A DNA stretch of 39,667 nt from Clostridiaceae bacterium. Lineage in GTDB: Bacteria; Bacillota; Clostridia; Saccharofermentanales; DTU023. Position 1 is the stretch's first letter. Each line of letters opens with the position of its first letter. The stretch covers positions 1 to 39,667 of the forward strand of contig DUPJ01000022.1 in the NCBI GenBank assembly GCA_012838355.1, given 5' to 3'. Below are positions 7,024-14,825 of this stretch, one piece after another. The notes beneath the pieces were generated by a model that had not been told where the DNA came from, made no database searches, and saw only the letters and a list, made by a program, of their open reading frames with translations. A program made the translations under genes and the position numbers.

Positions 7024-7064
7024 CGCTCTTGGTAAAAATACCACCCTCAGGAGGAACAACACAA

Positions 7065-9008
7065 ATGCAAAAAAAGGCAGCCCTGTTGCTGGCTTTGGCG
7101 ATGTTATTCTCCTGCCTGGCGCTGACCTCACCGGTCGCCCACGCAGAAGAAGCCGAAGCAAAGCTGGGTCTTGGCATCGTCACGGACGTGTCAGGTTCCA
7201 CGCCGGCAACCGCAGATGCAGAGGGTCGAGCGAAAGTGGACACGACGATTGTCGCTGTTCTGCTTGCCGCCGACGACACGATTGTCGATGTCAAAATCGA
7301 CACAGTACAGCCGTATACGTTTTTCAATTCGACTGGCGTTGTAACGGAGAAGAAAGATTTCCGCTCGAAACGCGAACTGAAAGACGACTACGGCATGATC
7401 GCAGCTTCGCAGATTGGCAAAGAATGGTACGAGCAGGCTGAAGCGCTCGAATCCTACATGATCGGCAAGACTGTTGCCGACGTGATGGCCATGGAAGTGA
7501 ACGAGGAATTCCGTCCGACCGATGCCGACCTCATGGCATCCGTCACCATTCATGTAGACACGTACCTGCTGGCCCTGGAAAAAGCCGTGCAGAATGCAGT
7601 AGCTCTGGGCAGCAAGGCGGACAATACGCTCGGTCTAGCCATTACGGCGAACAACAATCGTTCAGCCGATGCAGACGGTGAAACGGATGGCGTGGCACAG
7701 GCATACCTGCATGTCGCCGCAGCCAGTGTCGATGCGGACGGTGTGATCACCGCCGCGGTCATTGACGCGCTTCAGCCGACTGTCACGTTCGATGCAGAAG
7801 GTCAGATCACGTCAGATGTAGCGGCCGAAGTCAAAACCAAGAACGAACTCGGTGCCGATTACGGCATGGTTAATGCTTCCGGCATTCAGAAAGAGTGGTA
7901 TGAGCAGGCCAGCGCCTTTGCCCAGTATGCCGTCGGAAAGACGAAGGCTGAGCTGGAGGCACTGCCCGTGGCAGACGGCAAAACGACTGATGCCGATCTG
8001 CTCGCTTCTGTGACCGTGACCGTGACCGACATGCAGACAGCCATGATGAAAACAGTGGATGACGCGGTCAGTATGACTTCCGGCGTCAAAACCGGTCTGG
8101 CCGTTTTAACCTCGATTGCAGGCTCAGCATCTGCGGACGGTGAAACAGACGGGCGTGCCAAAGTGGACATCACGATGGTCGCTGTTCTCGTTGACGAAGA
8201 CGGTACCATTCTCGATTTCAAGCTTGACTTCCTGCAGCCCTACACAAGCTGGGATGCTGAAGGACACGTGATTGAGAAGAAAGAATTCAAGACAAAGCGC
8301 GAGCTCGGTGACGACTATGGCATGCGTGCCGCATCGGCCATCGGTCTTGAATGGTATGAGCAGGCAGACGCATTTGAGCAGTACGTCATCGGCAAAACGC
8401 TGGAAGATGTTCTCGCCTTAGAACTGGACGAAGAATACCGCCCGGCTGACGTCGATCTGGCGGCATCCGTTACGATTCATGTCGATAGCTATGTGGCGGC
8501 TCTGGAAAAAGCCGTGACGACAGCCAAGGTGCTCGGTGCCTCGGCAGAAGATGAGCTGGGACTCGGTGCGGTTGCGCATAACAACCGTTCTGCGGATGCC
8601 GGCGACGAGGATGGCCTGGCCGAATCGTACGTCCATTTCGGTGCCTTGACATTCAACACCGAAGGCATTGTGACCTCAGCCATCATCGATGCCAGCCAGG
8701 CTCGTGTGTCCTTTGATGCCGAAGGCAAGATCACGTCGGATATCACCGTGAATCCGCTGACGAAGCTGGAGCTCGGCGATGCATATGGCATGGCCATTGC
8801 ATCCGAAATCGGCAGGGAATGGCACGAACAGGCCGATGCGTACGCAGACTTCATCGTCGGCAAAACGCAGGACGAAGTGGTGACCCTGGTCAATAACGAT
8901 GGCAAGTCGGCGGATATCGACCTGTTTGCGCATGTCACCGTCACCATTGATGAAATGACGAAGATCGTGAGCAAAGGATACGAGGACGCATTTCTGGCGG
9001 TCCGCTGA
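7065..9008 (+). CDS. Secreted protein of four tandem ~155-residue repeats, FMN-binding-like
   Basis: The 647-residue product has a Sec signal peptide (residues 1-27, cleavage likely after AHA). The rest is four repeats starting near residues 34, 189, 343 and 498. Repeats 1 and 3 resemble each other most, as do 2 and 4. Each has DYGM or AYGM, then S/G-x-x-KEWYEQA-like and GKT motifs, and ends with DLxASVT followed by an amphipathic helix. That ending resembles the flavinylation motif of FMN-binding domains (DAVAGATLTS), with Ser in place of the modified Thr in repeats 1-3 and His in repeat 4. I infer a distant FMN-binding relative that carries several redox or binding units outside the cell; it could also be a structural repeat. 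The ATG at 7065 follows AGGAGG at 7049-7054. A strong terminator ends the gene. Confidence 0.8.
   Translation: MQKKAALLLALAMLFSCLALTSPVAHAEEAEAKLGLGIVTDVSGSTPATADAEGRAKVDTTIVAVLLAADDTIVDVKIDTVQPYTFFNSTGVVTEKKDFRSKRELKDDYGMIAASQIGKEWYEQAEALESYMIGKTVADVMAMEVNEEFRPTDADLMASVTIHVDTYLLALEKAVQNAVALGSKADNTLGLAITANNNRSADADGETDGVAQAYLHVAAASVDADGVITAAVIDALQPTVTFDAEGQITSDVAAEVKTKNELGADYGMVNASGIQKEWYEQASAFAQYAVGKTKAELEALPVADGKTTDADLLASVTVTVTDMQTAMMKTVDDAVSMTSGVKTGLAVLTSIAGSASADGETDGRAKVDITMVAVLVDEDGTILDFKLDFLQPYTSWDAEGHVIEKKEFKTKRELGDDYGMRAASAIGLEWYEQADAFEQYVIGKTLEDVLALELDEEYRPADVDLAASVTIHVDSYVAALEKAVTTAKVLGASAEDELGLGAVAHNNRSADAGDEDGLAESYVHFGALTFNTEGIVTSAIIDASQARVSFDAEGKITSDITVNPLTKLELGDAYGMAIASEIGREWHEQADAYADFIVGKTQDEVVTLVNNDGKSADIDLFAHVTVTIDEMTKIVSKGYEDAFLAVR
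7164..9005 (+). repeat. Four in-frame tandem repeats (ABAB arrangement)
   Basis: Unit boundaries are near 7164, 7629, 8091 and 8556, giving unit lengths of 465, 462, 465 and about 450 bp. Units 1 and 3 share VDxTxVAVL and a QPYT block, while units 2 and 4 share NNRSADA and a VxFDAEGxITSD block. This suggests duplication of a two-domain unit, itself formed by an older duplication. Confidence 0.85.
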
Positions 9009-9031
9009 TCCGAAAAAAAGATTGCGAATGA

Positions 9032-9063
9032 AGCAAGGCCGCCCGCGGGCGGCCTTGCTGTTT
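9032..9063 (+). terminator. Strong intrinsic terminator after the repeat protein
   Basis: A perfect 12-bp stem AGCAAGGCCGCC (9032-9043) with GGCGGCCTTGCT (9048-9059) closes a CGCG loop and is followed by GTTT. The stem is symmetric and could also slow transcription from the opposite strand. Confidence 0.85.
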
Positions 9064-9213
9064 CATCCTCACGCGCCCTGAATCAGAGAAGAGCATCGTC
9101 AAGTCGTCCACCGCGATGGTTTCCAGCGGGCAGCCTGTATGTGCGGGACAAAAATGAAGAGTGGGAGTGCCGAGCGGTGCGTGCAAGGGGGGACAGCTCA
9201 ATTAATACCGGTA

Positions 9214-9717
9214 TCAGCGACCTTTCTGCAGACGGCCGGCAACACCGGATGCGTGCATGGTCTTATATAGGAAATAAGCCATGAGGGCACCCAGAATGCC
9301 TTGGATGAGGTTGATGCCGAAACTGGTCAGGGCAACGGCTGCGCCATAGAGCACGGTCTCATAGAGAAAGTAGCCGGCTGCCATCAGTATGCCGCCTCCC
9401 AGGGCAGAGGGAAGGGGACGACGTGTTTTTTTGAAAAGGAACGCGGCCAGCCATCCGGCAAGTCCTTTGACGATGAGGGTGACGGGCGCGTAATGCGCAT
9501 AGCCGGATAGCAGGTCTGCCAGCATTGAACCGAGCCCGCCTGTGAGTGCTCCGGCCAGCTGGCCGAACAACAGAGACGAGGTCAGCAAGATGGCGTCGCC
9601 GAGATTGAAGTAACCGTGCACGGCCGGTATCGGAATCTGAATAACAATGGTGGCGATTGTTGTCAGGGCGATCATCAGGCTGACGAGGGTCAGCGTTCTG
9701 GCATCCGGTCTTCGCAT
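9214..9717 (-). CDS. ECF transporter S component, riboflavin-type family
   Basis: This 167-residue membrane protein has about five or six hydrophobic segments. The motifs HGYFNLGDAILL near residue 34 and GGLGSMLADLLSGY near 60, followed by a YAPVTLIVKGL block, are typical of the ECF riboflavin-type substrate-binding (S) component family. S components work with a shared energizing module (EcfT, EcfA, EcfA'), which is not in this window. The ATG at 9717 is preceded by GGGAGGG on the minus strand; the longer frame to 9807 lacks such a site. It is divergent from apbE, so it probably supplies flavin to the system, like FmnA-type proteins in flavin-based electron transfer. No FMN riboswitch is visible upstream. 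Another vitamin or precursor as substrate is possible. Confidence 0.75.
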   Translation of the reverse strand: MRRPDARTLTLVSLMIALTTIATIVIQIPIPAVHGYFNLGDAILLTSSLLFGQLAGALTGGLGSMLADLLSGYAHYAPVTLIVKGLAGWLAAFLFKKTRRPLPSALGGGILMAAGYFLYETVLYGAAVALTSFGINLIQGILGALMAYFLYKTMHASGVAGRLQKGR

Positions 9718-9763
9718 ATCACCCTCCCACGAACGTTCGGATCGATTTTTGCGATGCACATCC

Positions 9764-9792
9764 ACCATACACCGCATCAATGGCAAAGACAA
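9764..9792 (-). promoter_or_regulatory. Probable promoter of the ECF S component gene
   Basis: On the minus strand TTGTCT (complement of 9787-9792), a 17-bp spacer and TATGGT (complement of 9764-9769) lie about 47 nt before the ATG at 9717. The palindrome CGAACGTTCG (9730-9739) is in the resulting leader. Confidence 0.45.
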
Positions 9793-9863
9793 TTCGCCGG
9801 ATTCCATGCCCGATTCTTCTGCTGAAAACGTGTCTTTGCAGACAGTTCGCGAATCCGGTCCTG

Positions 9864-9872
9864 TGCTATAGT
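9864..9872 (+). promoter_or_regulatory. Extended -10 promoter element of apbE operon
   Basis: TGCTATAGT contains TGn followed by the -10 hexamer TATAGT (9867-9872). No good -35 is seen, as expected for an extended -10 promoter. Transcription would start near 9879. Confidence 0.5.
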
Positions 9873-9886
9873 TGAAAACGATATCC
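9873..9886 (+). promoter_or_regulatory. cre-like site at the apbE transcription start
   Basis: TGAAAACGATATCC fits the CcpA catabolite-responsive consensus TGWAANCGNTNWCA at all fixed positions but the last. It would cover the predicted start site. One match of this quality could occur by chance. Confidence 0.25.
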
Positions 9887-9909
9887 TGAATAGTGAATGA
9901 GGATCGCGA

Positions 9910-10998
9910 ATGTCATTTTATAAAAAACTCCTTGCCGCGCTGATGATAGCGGCCTTCCTGCTCCTGTCTGCCGCCTGTGCCACGACGCCGTCGGCATCGG
10001 CCGGGGCTCCGGAAGAAGCGAGCACCCTGACGCGCTACCGCACATCGTTCATCGGCGTATTTGATACGCTGACCACCGTCATTGGCTACGCGGAAGATGA
10101 GGAAACATTCAATGAATACTCGGCGTTTATCAAGGACAAGCTGACCTTTTATCACCGGCTGTTCAATACGTATGACGCCTTTGAGGGCGTGGTGAACCTG
10201 AAGGTGGTCAATGAGACGGCCGGCAGCGAACCGGTCAAAGTGGATCCGGAAATTATCGCACTGCTGAAGCAGAGCCTGAGGGCAAATGAGCTGAGCGGCG
10301 GCAATGTCAATGTTGCGTTCGGCGCCGTGCTGAAGATCTGGCATGAGTACCGCGAAACGGGTATCAACGCACCGGAGCGCGCGAGCGTCCCGGAACGATC
10401 CGATCTCGAAGCCGCCGCGTTGCATACGGATATTCGCGACATTGTGATCGATGAAGAGGCGTCAACCGTCTATTTTCGAGATCCGGACCTGCGTCTCGAT
10501 GTCGGTTCCGGTGCCAAAGGATATGCGACGGAGCAGGCGGCACTTCAGGTAGAGGCAATGGGACTGCGCTCGGCCGTTATTTCGGTTGGCGGCAACATCC
10601 GCACAATCGGGCGGCGGCCGGATTCGGATACACCCTGGCGCATCGGCATCCAGAATCCGGACAAAACGGTGGAAAATCAGGTGATTGAGATTCTGGCCGT
10701 CGAGGACATGTCCGTCGTGACATCGGGCGTGTACGAGCGTTACTATGAAGTGGACGGCGTGCGCTACCACCACATCATTGATCCGGAAACCCTGTTTCCC
10801 GAAAAAACATTCGATGCTGTGACGATTGTCACGCCGAGCTCAGCACTGGCGGACTCCTTTACAACGGCGCTTTTCAATATGGATCTGGAAGACGGCATGG
10901 CCCTGATTGAGTCGCTTGAAAACGCCGAAGCCATGTGGCTGACCGGTGACGAACGCCGAATGACGGACGGGTTCGACAGGCATATTGCGAAGGATTAG
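9910..10998 (+). CDS. apbE: FAD:protein FMN transferase (ApbE)
   Basis: This 362-residue enzyme transfers FMN from FAD to Thr (or Ser) in FMN-binding domains, outside the membrane. It has an N-terminal lipoprotein-like signal with Cys23 (LLSAAC; the -3 residue is Ser, less usual). Family motifs are present: GNVNVAFGAVLKIW near residue 130, DVGSGAKGYATEQAA near 200, ISVGGNIRTIGRRP, VTSGVYERYYE, HHIIDPET near 292 and ADSFTTALFNM near 315, the last two supplying metal and FAD contacts. The usual HxIDPxTG lacks its Gly. It is the expected maturation enzyme for the reductases at 1663 and 4250. It heads an operon, 3 bp before the binding-protein gene. GAGG lies just upstream of the ATG. Confidence 0.93.
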   Translation: MSFYKKLLAALMIAAFLLLSAACATTPSASAGAPEEASTLTRYRTSFIGVFDTLTTVIGYAEDEETFNEYSAFIKDKLTFYHRLFNTYDAFEGVVNLKVVNETAGSEPVKVDPEIIALLKQSLRANELSGGNVNVAFGAVLKIWHEYRETGINAPERASVPERSDLEAAALHTDIRDIVIDEEASTVYFRDPDLRLDVGSGAKGYATEQAALQVEAMGLRSAVISVGGNIRTIGRRPDSDTPWRIGIQNPDKTVENQVIEILAVEDMSVVTSGVYERYYEVDGVRYHHIIDPETLFPEKTFDAVTIVTPSSALADSFTTALFNMDLEDGMALIESLENAEAMWLTGDERRMTDGFDRHIAKD

Positions 10999-11001
10999 CT
11001 T

Positions 11002-11862
11002 ATGAAACACATATCGAAAAGCAGACGCATCGCGGCGTCCATGACGGTTATTTTAATGCTCATGCTCCTGGTCGCCTCATGTCAGCGTGACGCGGATGAG
11101 TTGACTGAGGTGCAAACGGTAAAAATTGCCTACGCTCAGGCAGCGCGTCCGATTACCTTTACCGATGAAGACGGACGGGCTTCCGGCTACGATGTCGAGG
11201 TCATGCGGCTTGTCGACGAACGTCTGCCTGAATATGCGTTTGAGTTCATTGGCACGTCGGACGAGGACGCCCTGATCGGGGTCGAAACCGGCGCTTACGA
11301 CGCGACAGTCAAGAATGTGTTCTACACAGAAGCCAGGGCTGCCCGCTATATCTATCCGAAAGAGAATATTGGCGGCAGCAATACAGGGCTGGTCGTTCGG
11401 ATTGAAGACAGGGACAGGATTTTCGATCTGGAGTCGCTTGCTGAAAGCAGGGGCAAACTGGTCCCGATCGCGCCGCAGTCGGCACAGTATGCGCTCGTTG
11501 CCGCGTTCAACGAAAAAAATCCGGAGCAGGCCATTGAACTGCTCTCAGCGGACGATTTCAATCTGGTCGACGCGTATACATGGCTGGCCGAGACGCGTTT
11601 CGATGCATTTCTCAATCTGAAGGCGCTGTATGCGTTTCAGGTTGAAGCGGAGGACGGGCCCTTCCATCATCTGGAAAGCGAACTTCTTTATCAGCCGTTT
11701 GCGGCGATTCCGACCTGGCCGCTTTTCAATCAGGAACACCAGGCGCTGGCCGACGCCTACGACCGGGTGATCGCCGACTTGAAAGAAGCGGGCACGCTGC
11801 GCGAGCTGTCCCTGACCTGGTACGGCGAAGACGTCTTTGATTTGCTGGACCGGGCACCGTAA
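11002..11862 (+). CDS. ABC transporter substrate-binding lipoprotein, polar amino-acid type (SBP_bac_3)
   Basis: The 286-residue protein has a lipoprotein signal with lipobox VASC (Cys27). The mature part is a family 3 solute-binding protein: it starts VKIAYAQAARPITFTDEDG, then has GYDVEVMRLVDERL and later a YDAT...FYTEARAARY block typical of amino-acid binders. It would capture a small solute outside and pass it to the permeases encoded next. The ligand cannot be deduced: the binding-pocket region is divergent from the classic Arg/Gln proteins. Its position directly after apbE, with only 3 bp between, ties the transporter to the flavoprotein system. The ATG at 11002 has weak ribosome site sequence, so coupling with apbE is likely. 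Confidence 0.85.
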   Translation: MKHISKSRRIAASMTVILMLMLLVASCQRDADELTEVQTVKIAYAQAARPITFTDEDGRASGYDVEVMRLVDERLPEYAFEFIGTSDEDALIGVETGAYDATVKNVFYTEARAARYIYPKENIGGSNTGLVVRIEDRDRIFDLESLAESRGKLVPIAPQSAQYALVAAFNEKNPEQAIELLSADDFNLVDAYTWLAETRFDAFLNLKALYAFQVEAEDGPFHHLESELLYQPFAAIPTWPLFNQEHQALADAYDRVIADLKEAGTLRELSLTWYGEDVFDLLDRAP

Positions 11863-11866
11863 ACGC

Positions 11867-12589
11867 ATGAATTACCGTACATTCAATGTGAATGAAGTCG
11901 CTTCGGCGGCAAAGGATCTGCTGCCTCATGCCGGCACGAGTATTCTCATCCTGCTGGCGGCACTCGCCGGCGGCATCCTGATGGGCCTTTTGCTGACATT
12001 CCTGCTGCATGCCCGGTCGCCCGTGCTGTCGCTCATAGCCCGTATCTATCTGCGCGTGCTGCGCGGTGCGCCGGCCGTTGTCTTGCTGCTGCTTGTATTT
12101 TACGGACTGCCCGTGCTGTTTTCTCTGATCGGCATCGGCACGCTGACCCAGACGAATCGGCTCTTTGCCGTGATTTTGACCTTTGCCCTGATGGCGTCGG
12201 CGCAGATGGCCAACGTCTTCACGGCTGCATACGGGGCCATTCCGAAAAATCAACTCGAAGCGGCCAAGGCGGTCGGCTACACGGTTCGAAATCGCTTTTT
12301 TCATGTCTGGCTGCCGCAGGGCCTGCGTCTGGCCCTGCCGAATCTGGCCAATACGGCGACATGGCTGCTGAAGGAAGGTGCCGTCGCCTATACGATCGGC
12401 GTGCTGGATCTGGTCGGACACGCTCAGCTGCGCATATCTTCCCAGTACGGCGGCGGTGCTGTCGAAACCTACACGGCTTTGGCGCTGATCTTTTTTGTGC
12501 TCATTCGCCTGATTGAAGTGCTGTTTCACGGCCTGGAGCGGCGCGCCTCGGTTCATCTTGTGAAGGGAGCCGGATCCGGTGGCCGCTAA
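11867..12589 (+). CDS. Amino-acid-type ABC transporter permease 1
   Basis: This 240-residue inner-membrane protein has about five hydrophobic segments and the permease (EAA) loop EAAKAVGYTVRNRFFHVWLPQ near residue 137, which docks on the ATPase. It begins LPHAGTSILILLAALAGG, as in HisM/GlnP type permeases, with LRVLRGAPAVVLLLLVFYG as the family's RGTPL-like block. The start at 11867 is 4 bp after the preceding stop; no clear ribosome site is seen, so it is probably coupled. It overlaps the next permease by 11 bp. Two different permeases imply a heterodimeric channel. Confidence 0.88.
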   Translation: MNYRTFNVNEVASAAKDLLPHAGTSILILLAALAGGILMGLLLTFLLHARSPVLSLIARIYLRVLRGAPAVVLLLLVFYGLPVLFSLIGIGTLTQTNRLFAVILTFALMASAQMANVFTAAYGAIPKNQLEAAKAVGYTVRNRFFHVWLPQGLRLALPNLANTATWLLKEGAVAYTIGVLDLVGHAQLRISSQYGGGAVETYTALALIFFVLIRLIEVLFHGLERRASVHLVKGAGSGGR

Positions 12590-13295
12590 CGCGTTTGTCA
12601 CGACAATCCGGGAGATTATTCCAGGGCTGCCGCTGACCCTCGTTTTGACCGCTGTCCCGCTTGTGCTGGCGCTTGTCCCCGGCGTATTGCTCGGCTACCT
12701 GAGGAGCCGGGGCCGGCTGGCGTACTATCTGACTGGTGCGTACGTCACGCTGTTTCGCTCGCTCCCGGTCGTCTTGCAGATACTCTTTGCCTACAGCTGG
12801 CTGCCGAGCCTTCTCGCCGGCCTGGCCGCAGCACGCGGCTGGACCGTCGACGTGTTTGCGATTTCGCCCGTCTGGTACGCGATTGCGGTGTTGTTCTTCA
12901 ATACCCTGGCCGCCCTGATCGAGGTATACCGCAGCGCATTTTCAGCCGTCCCCGCGCGCGAAGTTGAAGCCGCCCGGGCCGCCGGTTTTGCTGAATCGCG
13001 CGTGTTCATTCAGGTGCGGCTGCCGCAGGCGTTTATGTTTGCCTTGCCGAACCTGGCGTCGGCGACAGTGAATCTGGTGCGCATGAGTGCACTTGCCTAT
13101 CTCATGACTGTGCCGGAAATGACGGGCCGCGCCCGCATGGCAGCCGGTCTGACTTTTGACACAATTACAGCCTACGGCGTCCTGCTTCTTGCGTACGTCG
13201 CGCTCTGCTTTCTCATCGATTCTGCCTATGACCTGATCTACGGGCGATTTATGCGCCGCCTGCACGGTACGGCCGGCGTGCGGGGGCTGACATGA
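12579..13295 (+). CDS. Amino-acid-type ABC transporter permease 2
   Basis: This 238-residue permease starts at a GTG with AGGGAG upstream, inside the end of permease 1. It has the same layout: an N-terminal helix IPGLPLTLVLTAVPLVLALV, the block LFRSLPVVLQILFAY (family RGTP-like) and the EAA loop EVEAARAAGFAESRVFIQVRLPQ region near residue 127. The two permeases are only distantly alike. The stop overlaps the ATPase start in ATGA. It would form the second half of the membrane channel. Confidence 0.88.
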   Translation: MAANAFVTTIREIIPGLPLTLVLTAVPLVLALVPGVLLGYLRSRGRLAYYLTGAYVTLFRSLPVVLQILFAYSWLPSLLAGLAAARGWTVDVFAISPVWYAIAVLFFNTLAALIEVYRSAFSAVPAREVEAARAAGFAESRVFIQVRLPQAFMFALPNLASATVNLVRMSALAYLMTVPEMTGRARMAAGLTFDTITAYGVLLLAYVALCFLIDSAYDLIYGRFMRRLHGTAGVRGLT

Positions 13296-14044
13296 TTCGG
13301 GTCACGGATCTGACCAAGATGTACGGTTCGCTGCGGGCGCTTGACGGTGTCTCCCTGGCCATCGAAAAAGGGGAGATTGTGACCGTCATCGGGCCGTCAG
13401 GCGGCGGCAAGACAACCCTGCTTCGCATGATCGATCTGCTTGAGCCGGCTGATCACGGACGGCTTCAGTTTGATTCGCTTGACGTGGATATGCATCGTCC
13501 GGGCCGCACTAAAAAGCTGGCGGTGCGCCGGCGAATCGGGTTCGTCTTCCAGCAGTTCAATCTCTTTTCGCACCGCACGGTCAGGCAGAACATCGTCGAT
13601 GTCCTCTGTTTCGGACACGGCTGGCCGAAGCGCGACGCGGAAGCGGCCGCTGATGAGGCGCTTCTCGATGTCGATCTGGCCGACAAGCGCGATGCCTATC
13701 CCGCGGAGCTGTCGGGCGGTCAGGCACAGCGTGCTGCGATTGCCCGCGCCATGGCTGCAAGACCCGACCTCCTGATTCTGGACGAGCCGACCTCGGCACT
13801 CGATCCCGAACTGACAGGCGAAGTCGCCGCCGTGATCCGCCGGCTGGCTTCTGACGGCATGACGATGCTGATGGTGACGCATCACGTCGATCTGGCAGCC
13901 GAACTGGCCGACCGGGTGCTCGTTCTGGCAGATGGCCGCATTGTTGAAGAAGGCTTTGTACATGACGTTCTGGATAATCCGCAAACGGACAGGACAGCCG
14001 CCTTCCTGGAGCGTGTGCGACCGCCCGGCCGCTCAGGCCTGTGA
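13292..14044 (+). CDS. Amino-acid-type ABC transporter ATP-binding protein
   Basis: This 250-residue ATPase powers the transporter. Motifs in order: Walker A GPSGGGKTTLL (residues 33-43), Q-loop FQQFNLF near 88, signature LSGGQAQRAAIARAMA near 142, Walker B LLILDEPTSALDP near 163 and the H-loop THH near 200. These fit the polar amino-acid (GlnQ/HisP) class. It starts in an ATGA overlap with permease 2 and ends with the stop at 14042-14044, which is partly shared with the promoter of the next gene. It is the last gene of the apbE operon by this reading. Confidence 0.93.
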   Translation: MIRVTDLTKMYGSLRALDGVSLAIEKGEIVTVIGPSGGGKTTLLRMIDLLEPADHGRLQFDSLDVDMHRPGRTKKLAVRRRIGFVFQQFNLFSHRTVRQNIVDVLCFGHGWPKRDAEAAADEALLDVDLADKRDAYPAELSGGQAQRAAIARAMAARPDLLILDEPTSALDPELTGEVAAVIRRLASDGMTMLMVTHHVDLAAELADRVLVLADGRIVEEGFVHDVLDNPQTDRTAAFLERVRPPGRSGL

Positions 14045-14050
14045 TATAAT
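14042..14050 (+). promoter_or_regulatory. Extended -10 promoter for the protease/trpS/scpAB operon
   Basis: TGATATAAT: TGn followed by a perfect TATAAT (14045-14050), overlapping the stop of the ATPase gene. No -35 is visible. It is 26 nt before the ATG at 14077. Confidence 0.6.
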
Positions 14051-14076
14051 CGCTTAAACCACGAAGGGAAACACTT

Positions 14077-14802
14077 ATGACAACTTTTCCGCTTGTCCTC
14101 ATTTCCAGATTTTTCAGCGGTATTGATCTGCAGACCCTGTTCATTACGATTCTTGTTCTGGCCGTCTCCTTGTCAATACATGAGTATGCACACGCCTGGA
14201 TGGCGAACCGTCTTGGAGACAGCACGGCGGCTGAAGCCGGCCGTCTGACCATGAATCCGCTGAAGCATCTGGACCCGGTCGGCTCGCTTGTTTTCCTTCT
14301 CACCAGACGTATCGGCTGGGCTCGCCCCGTGCCCGTGAACCCTGCCCGCTTCGACCGCAAATACACGGTCAAAAAGGGGATGATGCTCACGTCGGTCGCA
14401 GGGCCCATGTCCAATTTTCTGCTCGGCACGATCTCGCTCATCATTTACTATGCGGTCGCTACAATCGCGCTTTACAGCGGCCAAAACGAGTTTTTAGAGC
14501 TGCTCCTGCAGATATTCAGCATGTTTTATTCCGCCAATATGATTCTCGGTCTGTTCAACCTGCTGCCGATTCCGCCGCTTGACGGATACAAGGTGTTCGG
14601 CGCTCTGCTGCCGCGCAAACTGTATTTTCAGATCATGCGATACGAACGCTACATCGGGCTGGTGTTCCTCTTCCTGATTTTTTTCGGCGGGGGCATTCTG
14701 AGCCGCATTCTGCAGTTTCTCATGATCCCCTTTGATTTTTTGATCCGGAATCCGGTTGAATGGCTGTTCCGGCTGCTGTGGGGCGCACTTGGCCTGCTTT
14801 GA
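14077..14802 (+). CDS. Site-2 protease family (M50) membrane metalloprotease
   Basis: This 241-residue protein has several transmembrane helices with zinc motif HEYAH (residues 30-34) in the first and the second-ligand motif NLLPIPPLDGYKV near residue 163. That matches the small YwhC/Rip-like branch of M50 intramembrane proteases, which lacks PDZ domains. The substrate is unknown. A GAAGGGA ribosome site precedes the ATG. It starts the trpS-scpA-scpB run: the gap to trpS is 23 bp. Such a protease next to scpAB and trpS is a common Clostridia arrangement. A second, PDZ-containing M50 protease is encoded at 29415. Confidence 0.88.
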   Translation: MTTFPLVLISRFFSGIDLQTLFITILVLAVSLSIHEYAHAWMANRLGDSTAAEAGRLTMNPLKHLDPVGSLVFLLTRRIGWARPVPVNPARFDRKYTVKKGMMLTSVAGPMSNFLLGTISLIIYYAVATIALYSGQNEFLELLLQIFSMFYSANMILGLFNLLPIPPLDGYKVFGALLPRKLYFQIMRYERYIGLVFLFLIFFGGGILSRILQFLMIPFDFLIRNPVEWLFRLLWGALGLL

Positions 14803-14825
14803 TATATGCTGAAGGAGTGAATGGA

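Larger units (their letters stand above)
6434..7064. other. Long divergent intergenic region
   Basis: It separates the minus-strand reductase from the plus-strand repeat protein. It contains a minus-strand promoter candidate (6527-6556), a run of nine C (6612-6620), a weak ACCCCG/CGGGGT hairpin at 6811-6835, a remnant of a second Gx/EetB-like gene end (about 6866-6978), an inverted repeat at 6988-7002 and a -10-like element at 7016-7023. No intact gene is visible. Confidence 0.7.

Noticed and set aside
7164-9005. Repeats as a CRISPR or transposon array
   Set aside because: Repeat units are 155 codons long, in frame, diverged at DNA level and part of one protein with a signal peptide.
9032-9059. 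GC-rich palindrome as an attachment site or repeat element
   Set aside because: It is simply a strong terminator hairpin placed right after a gene, and I see no second copy in the window.
9718-9909. FMN riboswitch between the ECF S component gene and apbE
   Set aside because: The conserved FMN riboswitch core is not recognisable on either strand, and the leaders predicted from the promoters are too short.
11726-12601. A 291-codon minus-strand frame over the permease genes
   Set aside because: It is Gln/Arg/His-rich, as expected for the complement of hydrophobic membrane protein codons.
14803-14825. Possible T-box upstream of trpS
   Set aside because: Only 23 bp separate trpS from the protease gene and no specifier or antiterminator elements are seen; trpS appears to be co-transcribed.
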